Below the pieces are notes generated by a model that was not told where the DNA came from, searched no databases, and saw only the letters and a list, made by a program, of their open reading frames with translations. The position numbers and the translations under genes are program-made. From Hanleya hanleyi (taxonomy: Eukaryota > Mollusca > Polyplacophora > Lepidopleurida > Hanleyidae): a DNA stretch of 64,000 bases. Position 1 is the stretch's first letter, and the number at the start of each line of letters is the position of its first letter. The DNA lies in contig JAVTVY010033710.1 of the NCBI GenBank assembly GCA_036873755.1, forward strand, positions 1 to 64,000, given 5' to 3'. Shown here in pieces: positions 51,560 to 60,979 of this stretch.

Positions 51560-52080
51560 ATGACGACTGATCGGGACACGGGATATATCCTCTATTTATA
51601 GGCACCGGGTTTTCTTGATATCCACCATCCATCCGTGCTATCCAAGACCCAGTAATTCGCTGACCGGTCGACGTCCACATCCGCCTAGGCATGTTCGAAG
51701 GCGGGCCATAGATATGGATGGGTGGTGAAATGCATTTTGGATCCATTCATGCGAGCTAGTTGAGCAAAGAATGGACTGCTCCGGACGTAGATATCGTGAC
51801 ACAAGTGGCAGAGCTCATCGTACAATTCACCACTCAACAGTCGTTGAATTTGGTCCAACCCGGCTCCGGGACAGACTACTTTCAGCCGGTTGGGGTTGTG
51901 TCGGGCTACTATCGCACACATGCCCGATGATTTCGAGGATCTCGATTAGCTGATCATACACGTGGTAGACATCGGATGTCGGGCTGAGGAGAGCACATAC
52001 GAAATGCCCCGTCATCCTGAACTGGGCTATGTCAGCGTCAGTGCCCGTGGTGGTAATAAACGATGGGTAGGCTGGTACTT
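51560..52080 (-). pseudogene. Probable N-terminal polymerase remnant (element 2)
   Basis: Overlapping minus-strand frames (51827-52015, 51685-51921, 51555-51746) join in order. The first has MTGHFVCALLSPTSDVYHVY and an ELYDELCHLCHDIYVR-type piece follows in the second. The start resembles the element 1 N-terminal fragment region (VCFVSTGNSHELITRMMEYL) only loosely. The position, beyond the inverted segment and on the minus strand, fits the polymerase N-terminus. Confidence 0.45.
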
Positions 52081-52109
52081 CGTGGACTTTTATAACGTCC
52101 TTTTTTAAT

Positions 52110-52730
52110 TTACCGCGGATGAATGTCTGTCACGACTGATCGGATAAATGCGGATGTCCCACAGTGTTTCGTTTTAAAAACGAGGAAATCCCAATGTTGT
52201 AAGGGTCGCACAGTGGAATCCATCACAGAAATTACTTAAAGATCGGAAATGCCATTGTATCAGATGGAATTGATATAAATTCAGCTAATAGGTTGACCGA
52301 AAATCAGAATGAAGGTATTTAGAAAAAAAATATCAAGTTTAGTTAAACATGAGGCACCAGAGCTGCTAGAACCCCTCAGCTCTGTAATATTCTGGGAAAA
52401 ATTATCAGTTATATCACAAGTGTGTGTACATGTAGCAGAGCAGTGTGATCAACAGCTTATTGAGCTGCCTCACTAAATGCCATATTGTACATGTAAGCAG
52501 CGTTTTGTTCGTTTTTTGTTTTTTACATTTTTGCTTCTAAGCGCCCAGAACTATATTTTATAGTAAACGACTGGTTTGTTTAACACTTGACAATTCAGCT
52601 TTCCATTAAATTCTATTATCGTAATTGTCGCCAACCAATGTTTTGAATCTCCAATTATAAAGGCAAACAACAGAGCAGAAGGACGATGGATGCAAGCTAC
52701 TTTATTCAGAACAGAAACCCAACTATAGGC
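52110..52730. other. Intergenic, right edge of element 2
   Basis: No coding signal. Contains GTACATGTAGCAGAG-type mollusc-like words. The element 2 end is not marked by a visible terminal repeat. Confidence 0.4.
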
Positions 52731-52741
52731 AAGGTTTACTG

Positions 52742-52847
52742 TAGATGGAGAAAACCATCCATGAATTGATGTGATATCTGACGGTCGTAATTCATGAATT
52801 ACGACCGTCAGATATCACATCAATTCATGGATGGTTTTCTCCATCTA
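52742..52847. repeat. Perfect 106-bp palindrome
   Basis: Two 53-bp arms mirror exactly around TTCA|TGAA at 52794/52795 with no spacer and no mismatch. AGGTTTACTG is present on both sides (52732-52741 and 52847-52856). A spacer-free perfect palindrome is unstable in cloning and PCR, so this is either very recent or an assembly/library artefact. Confidence 0.9.
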
Positions 52848-52859
52848 GGTTTACTGATA

Positions 52860-54020
52860 ATGTTATCCACACACGCCACTAAAAATCCTCCCTCCCTACC
52901 CAGATGTATTAAAAAAAATGATGCTAAACAGGAAACTTTTTTAACCAACCAGCCTAAAGCTTTGCTTATAGTTTCCGCTCCCCCCCCCCCCGCCTGATGA
53001 GCCCGACGAAGTCCAAGTATGGCTATAGGGTTCCATCAAAATATATTTGAAATTTCCTTTGGAAGGTAGTTTCAGTTAGCTTTTATCAAACAGAATAGCT
53101 TTGGGACGTTTGAAGAAGTCGGAACCAAAATGATCACGCACGTGGTCGTTGTTGTTGTAAATTGCGCCTGTCGCACTTTCGTTATCAAGTTCGATTTAGA
53201 GATTTAATTCTCCTTCAGCAAAAACGTCTCATAATTCGTTTATACTTTACATCTGAAGATATTACTGCTAGCAACTTACGTAGTTCAATTTAATATGTCA
53301 CTTCAAGAAAACACGTACGTCACCTCAAAGTACCGGTAAAGATTTTCTGTTCGCCAATTAAATCAATAGTATGAGACTACACATTTTGGAAACCTGAGAA
53401 TATCGACTTGTGTTGTTTGTTGGGCCACCCTGCCAGGCTATATCCTCCACAGAATGGCATGCAGCATACCGGTACTGGCACCTGTCTCATCCATTAGACA
53501 CTTGTAACTGTATACATCTCTGTTTGTCTCTATATAAAATAGGGCTGAGTGTGTGCTTAAACAATTAGACAGAGCGATAGAGCTCTTTAAAGATCTTTCA
53601 GCTAATCGTAAAATTCTGCCCGAAATCACGATCACTCCTTCTTGAAATACGGCCCCAACAAAAAGCTTACAATAGCTCTGTATTTAAAGACTAAATTTCT
53701 TTTCATTGTACTTACAGGCGTATATCTAGGAGTCGTTCGAATCAAAGAGTATTCGTTTAGTTTTTGTCAAAGTTTAGGAATTGTTTGCTTCTATTTAAAA
53801 AAATCAACATTTTATTTTTTTTTATACCAAGAATGTATTCGCCCTTAGCTATATATTCAGACGGCTGTGCGGGGAAGTTACCACGTTTTCTGGAAGAGTT
53901 ATATCTAACTGCGGTTAATGTTTTCAAAAATACACTGAGGGATTAAGACAGTAAATATATTGTGGATATACGTCCCCTATCCTTGATTATTGATGTTACC
54001 TATACACATAGGAGGGCTTA
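52860..54020. other. Intergenic, no supported gene
   Basis: A poly-C run lies at about 52981-52991. The minus frame 53438-53635 and plus frames 53642-53946 have no recognisable features. The right end is the presumed promoter of the possible exon at 54024, with no clear TATA box. Confidence 0.4.
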
Positions 54021-54023
54021 CAC

Positions 54024-54081
54024 ATGAATCTTCAAAACACGTCAACAGTTATTTTCGCCATTTTCCTCGGTTTGGTTCAAG
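54024..54081 (+). CDS. Possible signal-peptide exon of a small secreted protein (exon 1)
   Basis: The ATG at 54024 opens a frame reading MNLQNTSTVIFAIFLGLVQ, a good signal peptide: polar start, hydrophobic core, small exit residues. After 58 nt it meets CAAG|GTAAGT, a strong donor, in phase 1. One-exon signal peptides followed by a long intron are common for secreted invertebrate proteins. A compatible acceptor is proposed at 59477. The link across 5.4 kb is inference and transcript data are absent. Confidence 0.4.
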
Positions 54082-54178
54082 GTAAGTGACTCAAAGAATT
54101 TTTCTTCCAAACTATTGTCGTTTTTAGCAACAATTGTAACTCTAAACTGAACGTGGATTTTTGGGCATAGTTGGAAAA

Positions 54179-54442
54179 ACTGAAAACGTGATTTTTTTAT
54201 AGATAGAAACGTCTTCTGTATTGCAAGAGCAATAATTCAGGGCAGGTACTAGCACCTTTATCAACGTAATAAATGAAACTAACATTGAAATATAGATATA
54301 TATATATAAAACTGAAAACATGATTTTTTTATAGATAGAAACGTCTTCTGTATTGCAAGAGCAATGATTCAGGGCAGGTACTAGCACCTTTATCAACGTA
54401 ATAAATGAAACTAACATTGAAATATAGATATATATATATATT
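54179..54442. repeat. Two-copy tandem duplication, 132-bp unit
   Basis: ACTGAAAACGTGATTTTTTT at 54179 recurs at 54311 and the copies differ at only a few sites. The unit is 44 codons long, so the minus-strand frame here repeats itself without being a gene. It lies inside the proposed intron. Confidence 0.85.
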
Positions 54443-54589
54443 ATCATATATGTTCACACATGAACGGTTGGACGGACACTTAATCGGTTCACGTGCCCCT
54501 GTTGTGAAAGCTTCAACTCAAGTCTAGTGAAATTCAGTATAGTAGAAATCTAGATAGACCTGGGGTGGGGATGAGTTTCAGAATGTCAA

Positions 54590-55260
54590 CTATCAAGTGC
54601 GTCACGGTCGGAGGAGGAGGGATCAAGTAACGTCGCGGTGATTCCTGGCGTTACTGCACGTTGACGGGCGTCAGCGGGCGGTGGCACCAATTAACGGCGC
54701 TACAACTGCGGGGACCTGAGCGAGTGATTGAGAGAGAAGTTAAGGTGGGCGTTAATGGGCATTGTTGGGCGTTAACGGCGTTGTGGCTGCGGAGGTAGAC
54801 CCTCTCACGAGCGAGTGAGTGATTGAGTGAGGAATAAGTGAGCCGTAAAGCCGGCGGCGTTATGCTACTGCACGGAGACGTTTTCAGCTGATACCCCACA
54901 CCACTATACCTTCGACTGCGGGAGGAGACCCCGCATGAGTGAGTGACTGGGTGAATGAGAAGTTACGACAAGCATCGATGGGCGTTACAGGGTGAATACG
55001 AGCGTTGACAGGCGTTACTCGGCGTTAACGGCGCACGGCTGCGGAAGTAGACTCGCGCATTAGCGAGTGAATGAGTGAGTGCGTGAAGGGCGAGTGAGTG
55101 AGCGAGCGTTAACGGCGTTGCGGCGGCGAAAGTAATCCCCGCTCCCCCTTAACTCAGTGAGTGAGACAGGCGTTGGCGAGCATTTCGCTGAAGGATGGTA
55201 AAGTAGAAGATCGTGTGAGAGTGGAGGAGATGGATGAGAGGTAGTGGATGATACCCCGCA
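54590..55260. repeat. Degenerate GC-rich array (GGGCGTTAACGGCGTT / GAGTGAGTGA)
   Basis: Alternating words GGGCGTTAACGG, CTGCGGAAGTAGAC and GCGAGTGAGTGATTGAG recur about six times with uneven spacing. The vocabulary resembles short phrases in element 2 near 40760 and 43970 and the GAGTGAGTGAG run of the fold-back arm. No ORF. Confidence 0.6.
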
Positions 55261-55269
55261 TGATTACAT

Positions 55270-55600
55270 TACCGAAGTTTGGGGTAGTTCTCGCGAAAGT
55301 TAGGCTTGCGCGCTATATTTGAAAACTTTTGCGAGATTTGAGGCAGACCCCGAGACGAACGACTATATTGCCAGTTTAGTGGTGAACAAGGTCTCGAGTC
55401 GAGATTTGGCATTCGGTGCGAGAATTTGGAATTTTCGCGAGATTTGTTGTAGTTCTTGCAAGATGTTGGATTGGGTGCGAGATTTGGACATTTTCGCGAG
55501 ATTCGAGTTTTTATCGCGAGAGTTAGGATTGGATGGTAGATTTCAACAGTTTCGAAAGATCTGGGGCAGGAATCGAGAGAATTTGGTCTGGATGATAGCT
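55270..55600. repeat. Cluster of TCGCGAGA-like words
   Basis: TTCGCGAGATT and variants recur about nine times in 330 bp (e.g. 55435, 55493, 55514) with intervals near 35-60 bp. A 94-codon frame through it is a repeat artefact. Confidence 0.6.
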
Positions 55601-55873
55601 TAGCCTTTTCGTCTGGCCCTTATACTGGGCCTGTCAACCAGCGCTTACCGATTTTGAGGTTTCCCTCAGTGAACTTGCGCCCTCTCCCGACTCTCTTCCA
55701 TTAAGGCAGTATCCCACACAGCATATTCCATCGGTCCACCAGTGGCCCACCTTCGGCTGTGCTGGTGGTCCACGGTTGGCCACCGTCGAAGGACCACTAA
55801 AGTTTTGCTCATCGGCCCACCGGTGGCCCGATTATTTCGGTCCACCAGTGGCTGCCCAATTGTTGGCTTGACA
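55601..55873. repeat. CCACCGGTGGCC-rich stretch
   Basis: Near-palindromic words such as CCACCAGTGGCCCACC and CCCACCGGTGGCCCG recur four times between 55735 and 55855. Related GCCACCAGTGGTCC occurs at about 63563. No gene. Confidence 0.45.
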
Positions 55874-56037
55874 ATGGCTGCTACTGCTCACACGGCTGTT
55901 GATCAATCTTGCGATGATGTAAATACTCTAAAAATTCAATGATAGGAAGTGATTCCCCTGTGATTGAATTATTAGAGTATTTCCAGCATCGCAAGAATGT
56001 GTCTGACTGATCAACAGCCGGGTGAGTAGTGGTAGCC
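55874..56037. mobile_element. Hairpin MITE, ~164 bp
   Basis: GGCTGCTACTGCTCACACGG...TGTTGATCA and on to AAATACTCTAA (to about 55933) is mirrored at about 55972-56037, with a loop of about 40 bp. Imperfect arms suggest age. Confidence 0.65.
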
Positions 56038-56042
56038 ATTCC

Positions 56043-56363
56043 CCGAATTCCTCGAAATCCTTAAATATTTCAATCACATCCAATTGTTAGACAAAGTAAA
56101 TCATTAAAGTAAATTTAATCACCCTCTAAAATCATTAAAATGATTAAGCAATAATGGATTATTTGTTGATTTTGGGCCATTATTCGAAGTGTACTAAATA
56201 AATATGATCATAAATATTTATTTAGTACGCTTCACAAAATGGTCCAAAATCAACAAATAATCCATTATTTCGTAATCATTATGATTTCACAGCGTGATAA
56301 TTTAGTGTAATGATCGTATTTTGTCCAAAAATTGCATGTGATTGAAATATTCGAGGATTCGGT
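56043..56363. mobile_element. Hairpin MITE, ~320 bp
   Basis: Arms of about 155 bp mirror around 56205. The outer words are CCGAATTCCTCG...AATATTTCAATCACAT and ATGTGATTGAAATATTCGAGG. The inner words are AATAATGGATTATTTGTTGA and its complement. It abuts the 164-bp hairpin with only a few bases between. No ORF. Confidence 0.75.
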
Positions 56364-56582
56364 GTACTTTCAATTAGACAATCAGCTGCACCTACTAAAT
56401 AAGACGACATATAGTCTTCTTTTCAAGAAGTAACATTTTCACCAAAGAAGGCTTGTAAGACTCCATTTTTCAGTTCAGAAGGTGATGATAAAGGAATAAT
56501 CTCATTCCTTTGCCAGCTCTCATGTCGCATGACGGGGGTAGCCCCTTTAATATTTTGTCGCACGAAACCCGAATCCTGAATA

Positions 56583-56735
56583 GAGGATTCGGGTTCGGCA
56601 TTTCTTTGAAATTTCTCTATGAATGGGAGCCATTACCCAAGGTGAGAACGCCTGCCGTGTCTCACGGCGGGTGGCCCGTCTCGATGTGTACTGTAATTAA
56701 CAAACCCGAATCTATTAACTGGCCCGATTTTGTAG
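56583..56735. repeat. GATTCGGGTT...AACCCGAATC element, copy 1
   Basis: A core of about 130 bp bounded by GATTCGGGTT(C/T)G and CAAACCCGAATC, containing TTTCTTTGAAATTTCTCTAT and GTCTCACGGCGGGTGGCCCG. Further copies are at about 58324, 58827 and 59163. Confidence 0.8.
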
Positions 56736-58320
56736 CTTCCTATAGTTTGGAAGAAAGTTATTAGCACTAGGCAAAGAACTGAAACATACTTCTTTATTTA
56801 GAGCTTAAATGAGCCGATTTCAAGTTGATTCTATTTTACGTTTACCGATAAATCCCGTATCGTCGTGCGCATGCATGTACGGGATTATACGCCTATAAAA
56901 CATGGGAAATGGAAAAGCTGTAACGTGTGCAGTGTTTCTGAACGATGGCGAACATTACTTGTTTGATCATCCATATTTTATATGCTCCTAAAAAAACTAA
57001 ATGGAATGAAAAACAAATAGCCCAATAGTCCGTCACAGATGCCGGCCTCAATCAAGGAAGGAACAATTTGTTTCATTGCTTAAATACTTGTCGGTTAACT
57101 GTCGAGCCTAAATGCTTGAGTAATAATGATCATTTTGTTTGTTCCTTGAATAAATAATATAAGCCAAGTATATCGTTGCAATTTTCCAGAGAATTGTGTC
57201 CTGAAATTGGCCAAAGCATAAAAGTGAATGCGTTACGCTGATTCGGTGATATAGGACTTGCGTAAAATGACGATGATAACCAAACGCCATGCGCAGCGGT
57301 CAGGAGCGGACACCATATTGAAACAGGAGTATACCTGTTGCGCTTACGTTAAATGTCGACTGTTATCTCCAATGCTAAAATTCACCATATCGGAAAGATG
57401 TAGAATTTCGAATAGATAGCGGATACTATAAATTTGTGACCAAATCAGTACATCGCAGCGCGAAATAGGCCTGCGTGCACATATACGGTACGTATATTAA
57501 GAGGATTTCACCTTCAATAATGTATTTTAACGGACTCATTTTAACATAGGCCATATTCATTCTCATCAGCGTATTGCCCGTGTTCGAAATATAAACAATA
57601 ATTAAATATCCAGTGGACTGCATTCTTCCCACGAAACTTGGACGGTTATGAGAGCCATTCCTTATGCCTGTCTGTCGAGCGAATCCCGAGCGTGTAAAGT
57701 GCATGGTCTTTTATTAATTTCATGTTTTGATAGGCTGAATGAAAGCACACATCTTGTAAACGGCGCCACAGCAAGTGAAATGTTACTTTAAAAGATTCGG
57801 GTTTAAACTCCCGTCGGTGTATCCGTCAATATAGATCACGACTGAATGGCTTTCACGACACCTTTGATATCAACTGACATTCCTCTATATGCCAGATTAA
57901 ATGAAAATGTGGACTGGAAACGGCGACAAACGGCTCACAGCAGGCGAAATTTTGCATACTTGCCCCGCATACTCCCCCGCAGCAAAGCCGTCAGCTAACA
58001 CTTTGAAAATCTACAAACTTCAATACCTGGGGTTTCAAAACTAATTAAACTTCTCACTAGATGAAAACGGAGGACGTTTCCAAATACTTGGTCTTGTCGA
58101 TAATTATCGAGGAATGTTCGCATCATTTTAATGGATTGGTATAATGTCCGTCACATTCTCCAGTTTTTTCGGATGTATTCGTCCCTAGTATCGTATCCGT
58201 TGGAATGCCGCAAAACTCTGCCAATATCTGTCCGATTTTCAGTCTGATCATGGAGGTTTTACGTCCATGTTCTGTTTAGTGATTATTAAACCTGAAGAGA
58301 TGCCCGCTTCAAAATCCTGA
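56736..58320. other. Intergenic or intronic, no gene
   Basis: AT-rich. A single AGATTCGGGTTTAAAC end-like fragment at about 57795 hints at a solo terminus of the repeat family. Short ORFs only. Confidence 0.4.
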
Positions 58321-59296
58321 ATTGAGGATTCGGGTTCGGCATTTCTTTGAAATTTCTCTGTGAATGGGAGCGATTAACCAAGGCGAGAAAGGCTTATTGT
58401 GTCTCACCGCGGGTGGCCCGACACGATGTGTACTGTAATGTGCAAACCCGAATCTATTAACTGGCTCGATGTTTTAGCTTCATCTGGGCGGAAATAAATT
58501 TATTAGCACCACACATTCAACTTGCCATATGTATGCCAATGTGCTGGCCAATGTCATTTAGTGCTTTCTGTTTACCGTACCATAGTTTGTTTTAAAAATG
58601 TAATATATGGTTTTTTATGTATATGTTTTATGTATATGTGTGTCTTTAGCCTTCGGGCATAATTGAACAATAAATGATCTCTCTCACTGAAACATACTTC
58701 TTTGGTTAGGGTTTAAATGGGTTGATTCTAATTAGATTCTATTTTACGGTTATCAATAAATCCCATAGTAACGTAACTGTTTGAATGCTGCAAAACTCTG
58801 CCAATATCTATCCGATTTTCTGAATTGAGGATTCGGGTTCGGCATTTCTTTGAAATTTCTCTATGAATGGGAGTGATTAACCAAGGTGAGAAGGCCTATC
58901 GTGTCTCACCGCGGGTGGCCCGACTCGATGTGTACTGTAATATGCAAACCCGAATCTATTAACTGGCTCGATTTTGTAGCTTCATCCGGGTGGAAATAAG
59001 TTTATTAGCACCACACATTCAGCTGAAACATACTTCTTTGGTTAGGGTTTAAATGGGTTGATTTTAATTAGATTATATTTTACGGTTATCAATAAATCCC
59101 GTAGTAACGTATCCGTTTGAATGCTGCAAAACTCTGCCAATATCTATCCGATTTTCTGAACAGAGGATTCGGGTTCGGCATTTCTTTGAAATTTCTTTTT
59201 GAATGGGAGCGATTAACCAAGGTGAGAACGCCTGTCGTGTCTCACGGAAGGCGGCCCGACTAGATGTGTATCATAATTCACAAACCCGAATCTATC
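58321..59296. repeat. Three further copies, partly in ~338-bp tandem units
   Basis: Cores start at about 58324, 58827 and 59163. Copies 3 and 4 also share the spacer (CTGAAACATACTTCTTTGGT, AATAAATCCCGTAGTAACGT, GCTGCAAAACTCTGCCAATA), giving a 336-bp tandem period. The spacer between copies 2 and 3 is similar but is interrupted by a LINE/SINE-like tail at about 58560-58685. Spread appears to mix transposition and tandem duplication. Confidence 0.75.
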
Positions 59297-59477
59297 GGTG
59301 ACAGATATGCAGAAAGCTGTGGACACACGGCACACATGTAAATCTGAATATATTAATTTTGGATTGATGTTCCCTAGTCCTACCATAATATTTTAAAATA
59401 AAAAAAAGAAAAATGAATACTCACCATATTTACTGGTGTTTTACTCGATTATATACTGATATGTGTACCTTTTTCAG

Positions 59478-59587
59478 CAGCTTTTCATGTGTCGGCCTCC
59501 CGTAATTCGCTGAAGATCGTCTACACGTTCTTTAAACATTACAAGAGAACGGACGAAGATAAGGAAATGAGATGTATATTTTCATAA
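59478..59587 (+). CDS. Possible exon 2 of the small secreted protein
   Basis: The acceptor CCTTTTTCAGCAG at 59468-59480 has a pyrimidine tract and two AGs three bases apart (NAGNAG). In phase 1 after exon 1 the frame stays open to TAA at 59585-59587. It would add FHVSASRNSLKIVYTFF, a basic KHYKR, and an acidic DEDKE end with one Cys. The predicted product is 54-55 residues including the signal peptide. No family recognised, and codon evidence is too short to be strong. Confidence 0.3.
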
Positions 59588-59769
59588 TCCCATATGAGAA
59601 ATATATACTTGGATTCTAGTTCAAGGAAGCGACTGTGAAGAATATAAAAATTCCCGGCGATTCGACACCTTTTTTTAAAGGGAATGTTTCATCAGGATTT
59701 AAAAGGAAAACTATACACGTGTCAGTAGCCGGTCTATATCAAATATCTCTCTTTGTTAAAGAAAATGTG

Positions 59770-60145
59770 TTGATGTGTTGGTGTTTGAACTGTTTTATTC
59801 ATAGTGCCTTTTTTCTTTTGAACCCTCACAGGGCGGCCTGTGGCGGGCGCCGCATACATGGTGAAGTCTCCGCGTGAATTATTCGGGTCATAGGCCTAAA
59901 TGTCTTAGGGAATACTATACTTGCGGGAAAGGAAGAAGTGTCAGTTCCAATACTTTGGTCAAAATCAAAATTCTATCTTTTGTAAAATATCTATCTTTTG
60001 AAAAATATCTATGTTTTGTAAAAAAAAAACGTGTTGGTGTTTGAACTGTTTCATTCAAAGCGTAGTATTTTTAAAGCAGCCCCCACAGGGCGGCGTATGA
60101 CTGGCGCCGCATGCATGGTGAAGTCTCCACTTGAATTAATCGGGG
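59770..60145. repeat. Two diverged copies of a ~110-bp block
   Basis: GTGTTGGTGTTTGAACTGTTT...CACAGGGCGGC...GGCGCCGCATACATGGTGAA at about 59775-59895 recurs at 60031-60145. The 80-codon frame over the first copy is not supported as a gene. Confidence 0.65.
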
Positions 60146-60354
60146 TCAGAACATACCAGGAGAGTGGGTAGCCTATGTTTATGGACATCTTCTTGCATTG
60201 CGTCGATCAGTACTCAGTAGTCATCGTTGAAGAATTCGATCAATTTGAAATATCGTTCATGGAGTATAAGGTTCGCCAGAATCCACAAATGCGTGACAAG
60301 ACCGTGGTTCTCTTATTTGACAAAGGCTTTAGTTTTTCGTTTCACAGCACTTGC

Positions 60355-60405
60355 AGTAATTGTTGAAAGCGACGTTAAATTTTATTCACTCACTCACTCA
60401 CATTT
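60355..60405 (+). mobile_element. LINE/SINE 3' tail with CACT repeat
   Basis: TTGTTGAAAGCGACGTTAAA then (CACT)n, the tail type common in mollusc retroposons and like that at 3791-3853. The body upstream is not recognisable. Confidence 0.5.
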
Positions 60406-60559
60406 GCAGTAAAATGATATATCAGCAAATCAGATATTCCTATCGTCACACACTTGAATTCAATGAAATAATCTGTCAAATAGAATTGGTCGCAAAATAA
60501 AACCTGGTGGCCCGAACAGCTAGGACTGGAGAGATTCAGCGTGATTTACGGCGGTAAGG

Positions 60560-60830
60560 CTATGTTGGTATACACTGCTTTGGAGTTGCTGGCTGAGCAC
60601 ATATATTCATATCCAGGTCGGAAATATAAATCCCGGCATTCGTGACTCCTCTCCAATCGAGAAATAAGTTTATGAAATACACAGCATCATCTAAAGTTTG
60701 CATTTTGATGTCCAATATCTGGGATGAGGTCCCATATTCAATGACCTGCTTCTTTTGCTTTTCCCTTAGTAAACACATTTGATGAGCACAATTATTGACG
60801 ATAGCGTCACTGACGATATCGCATATGAAA
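60560..60830 (-). CDS. Possible exon or fragment, Cys-containing, unrecognised
   Basis: The minus frame ending at 60560 reads well through AVYFINLFLDWRGVTNAGIY and YISDLDMNICAQPATPKQ. It is open upstream of its ATG (60778) to about 60830 with regularly placed Cys residues. A CTAG|GTAAGT donor lies at about 60975 on the same strand. Composition looks more protein-like than neighbouring frames, but no domain or convincing acceptor is seen. Confidence 0.25.
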
Positions 60831-60979
60831 GGACAGATATTTTTTTATAATTATTCTTCTCATTTTGCTGTCGAGTTTCCGGGATCAGTGTCGTGGTGTT
60901 GGAGTCAAGGCCCACTGGTATGTTGATGGAGCCAAGATTCTGTTGGTTGAGGAGGCCAATCTCCATAGACTTACCTAGT

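Noticed and set aside
20285..52080. One single virus-like element simply split by the retrotransposon
   Set aside because: Both sides carry capsid, protease and polymerase sequence, so at least two copies are present, and sequence right of the retrotransposon does not continue the polymerase.
54142..54447. 101-codon minus ORF with an internal protein repeat
   Set aside because: The repeat is the 132-bp DNA duplication (44 codons) with AT-microsatellite ends; not a repeat protein.
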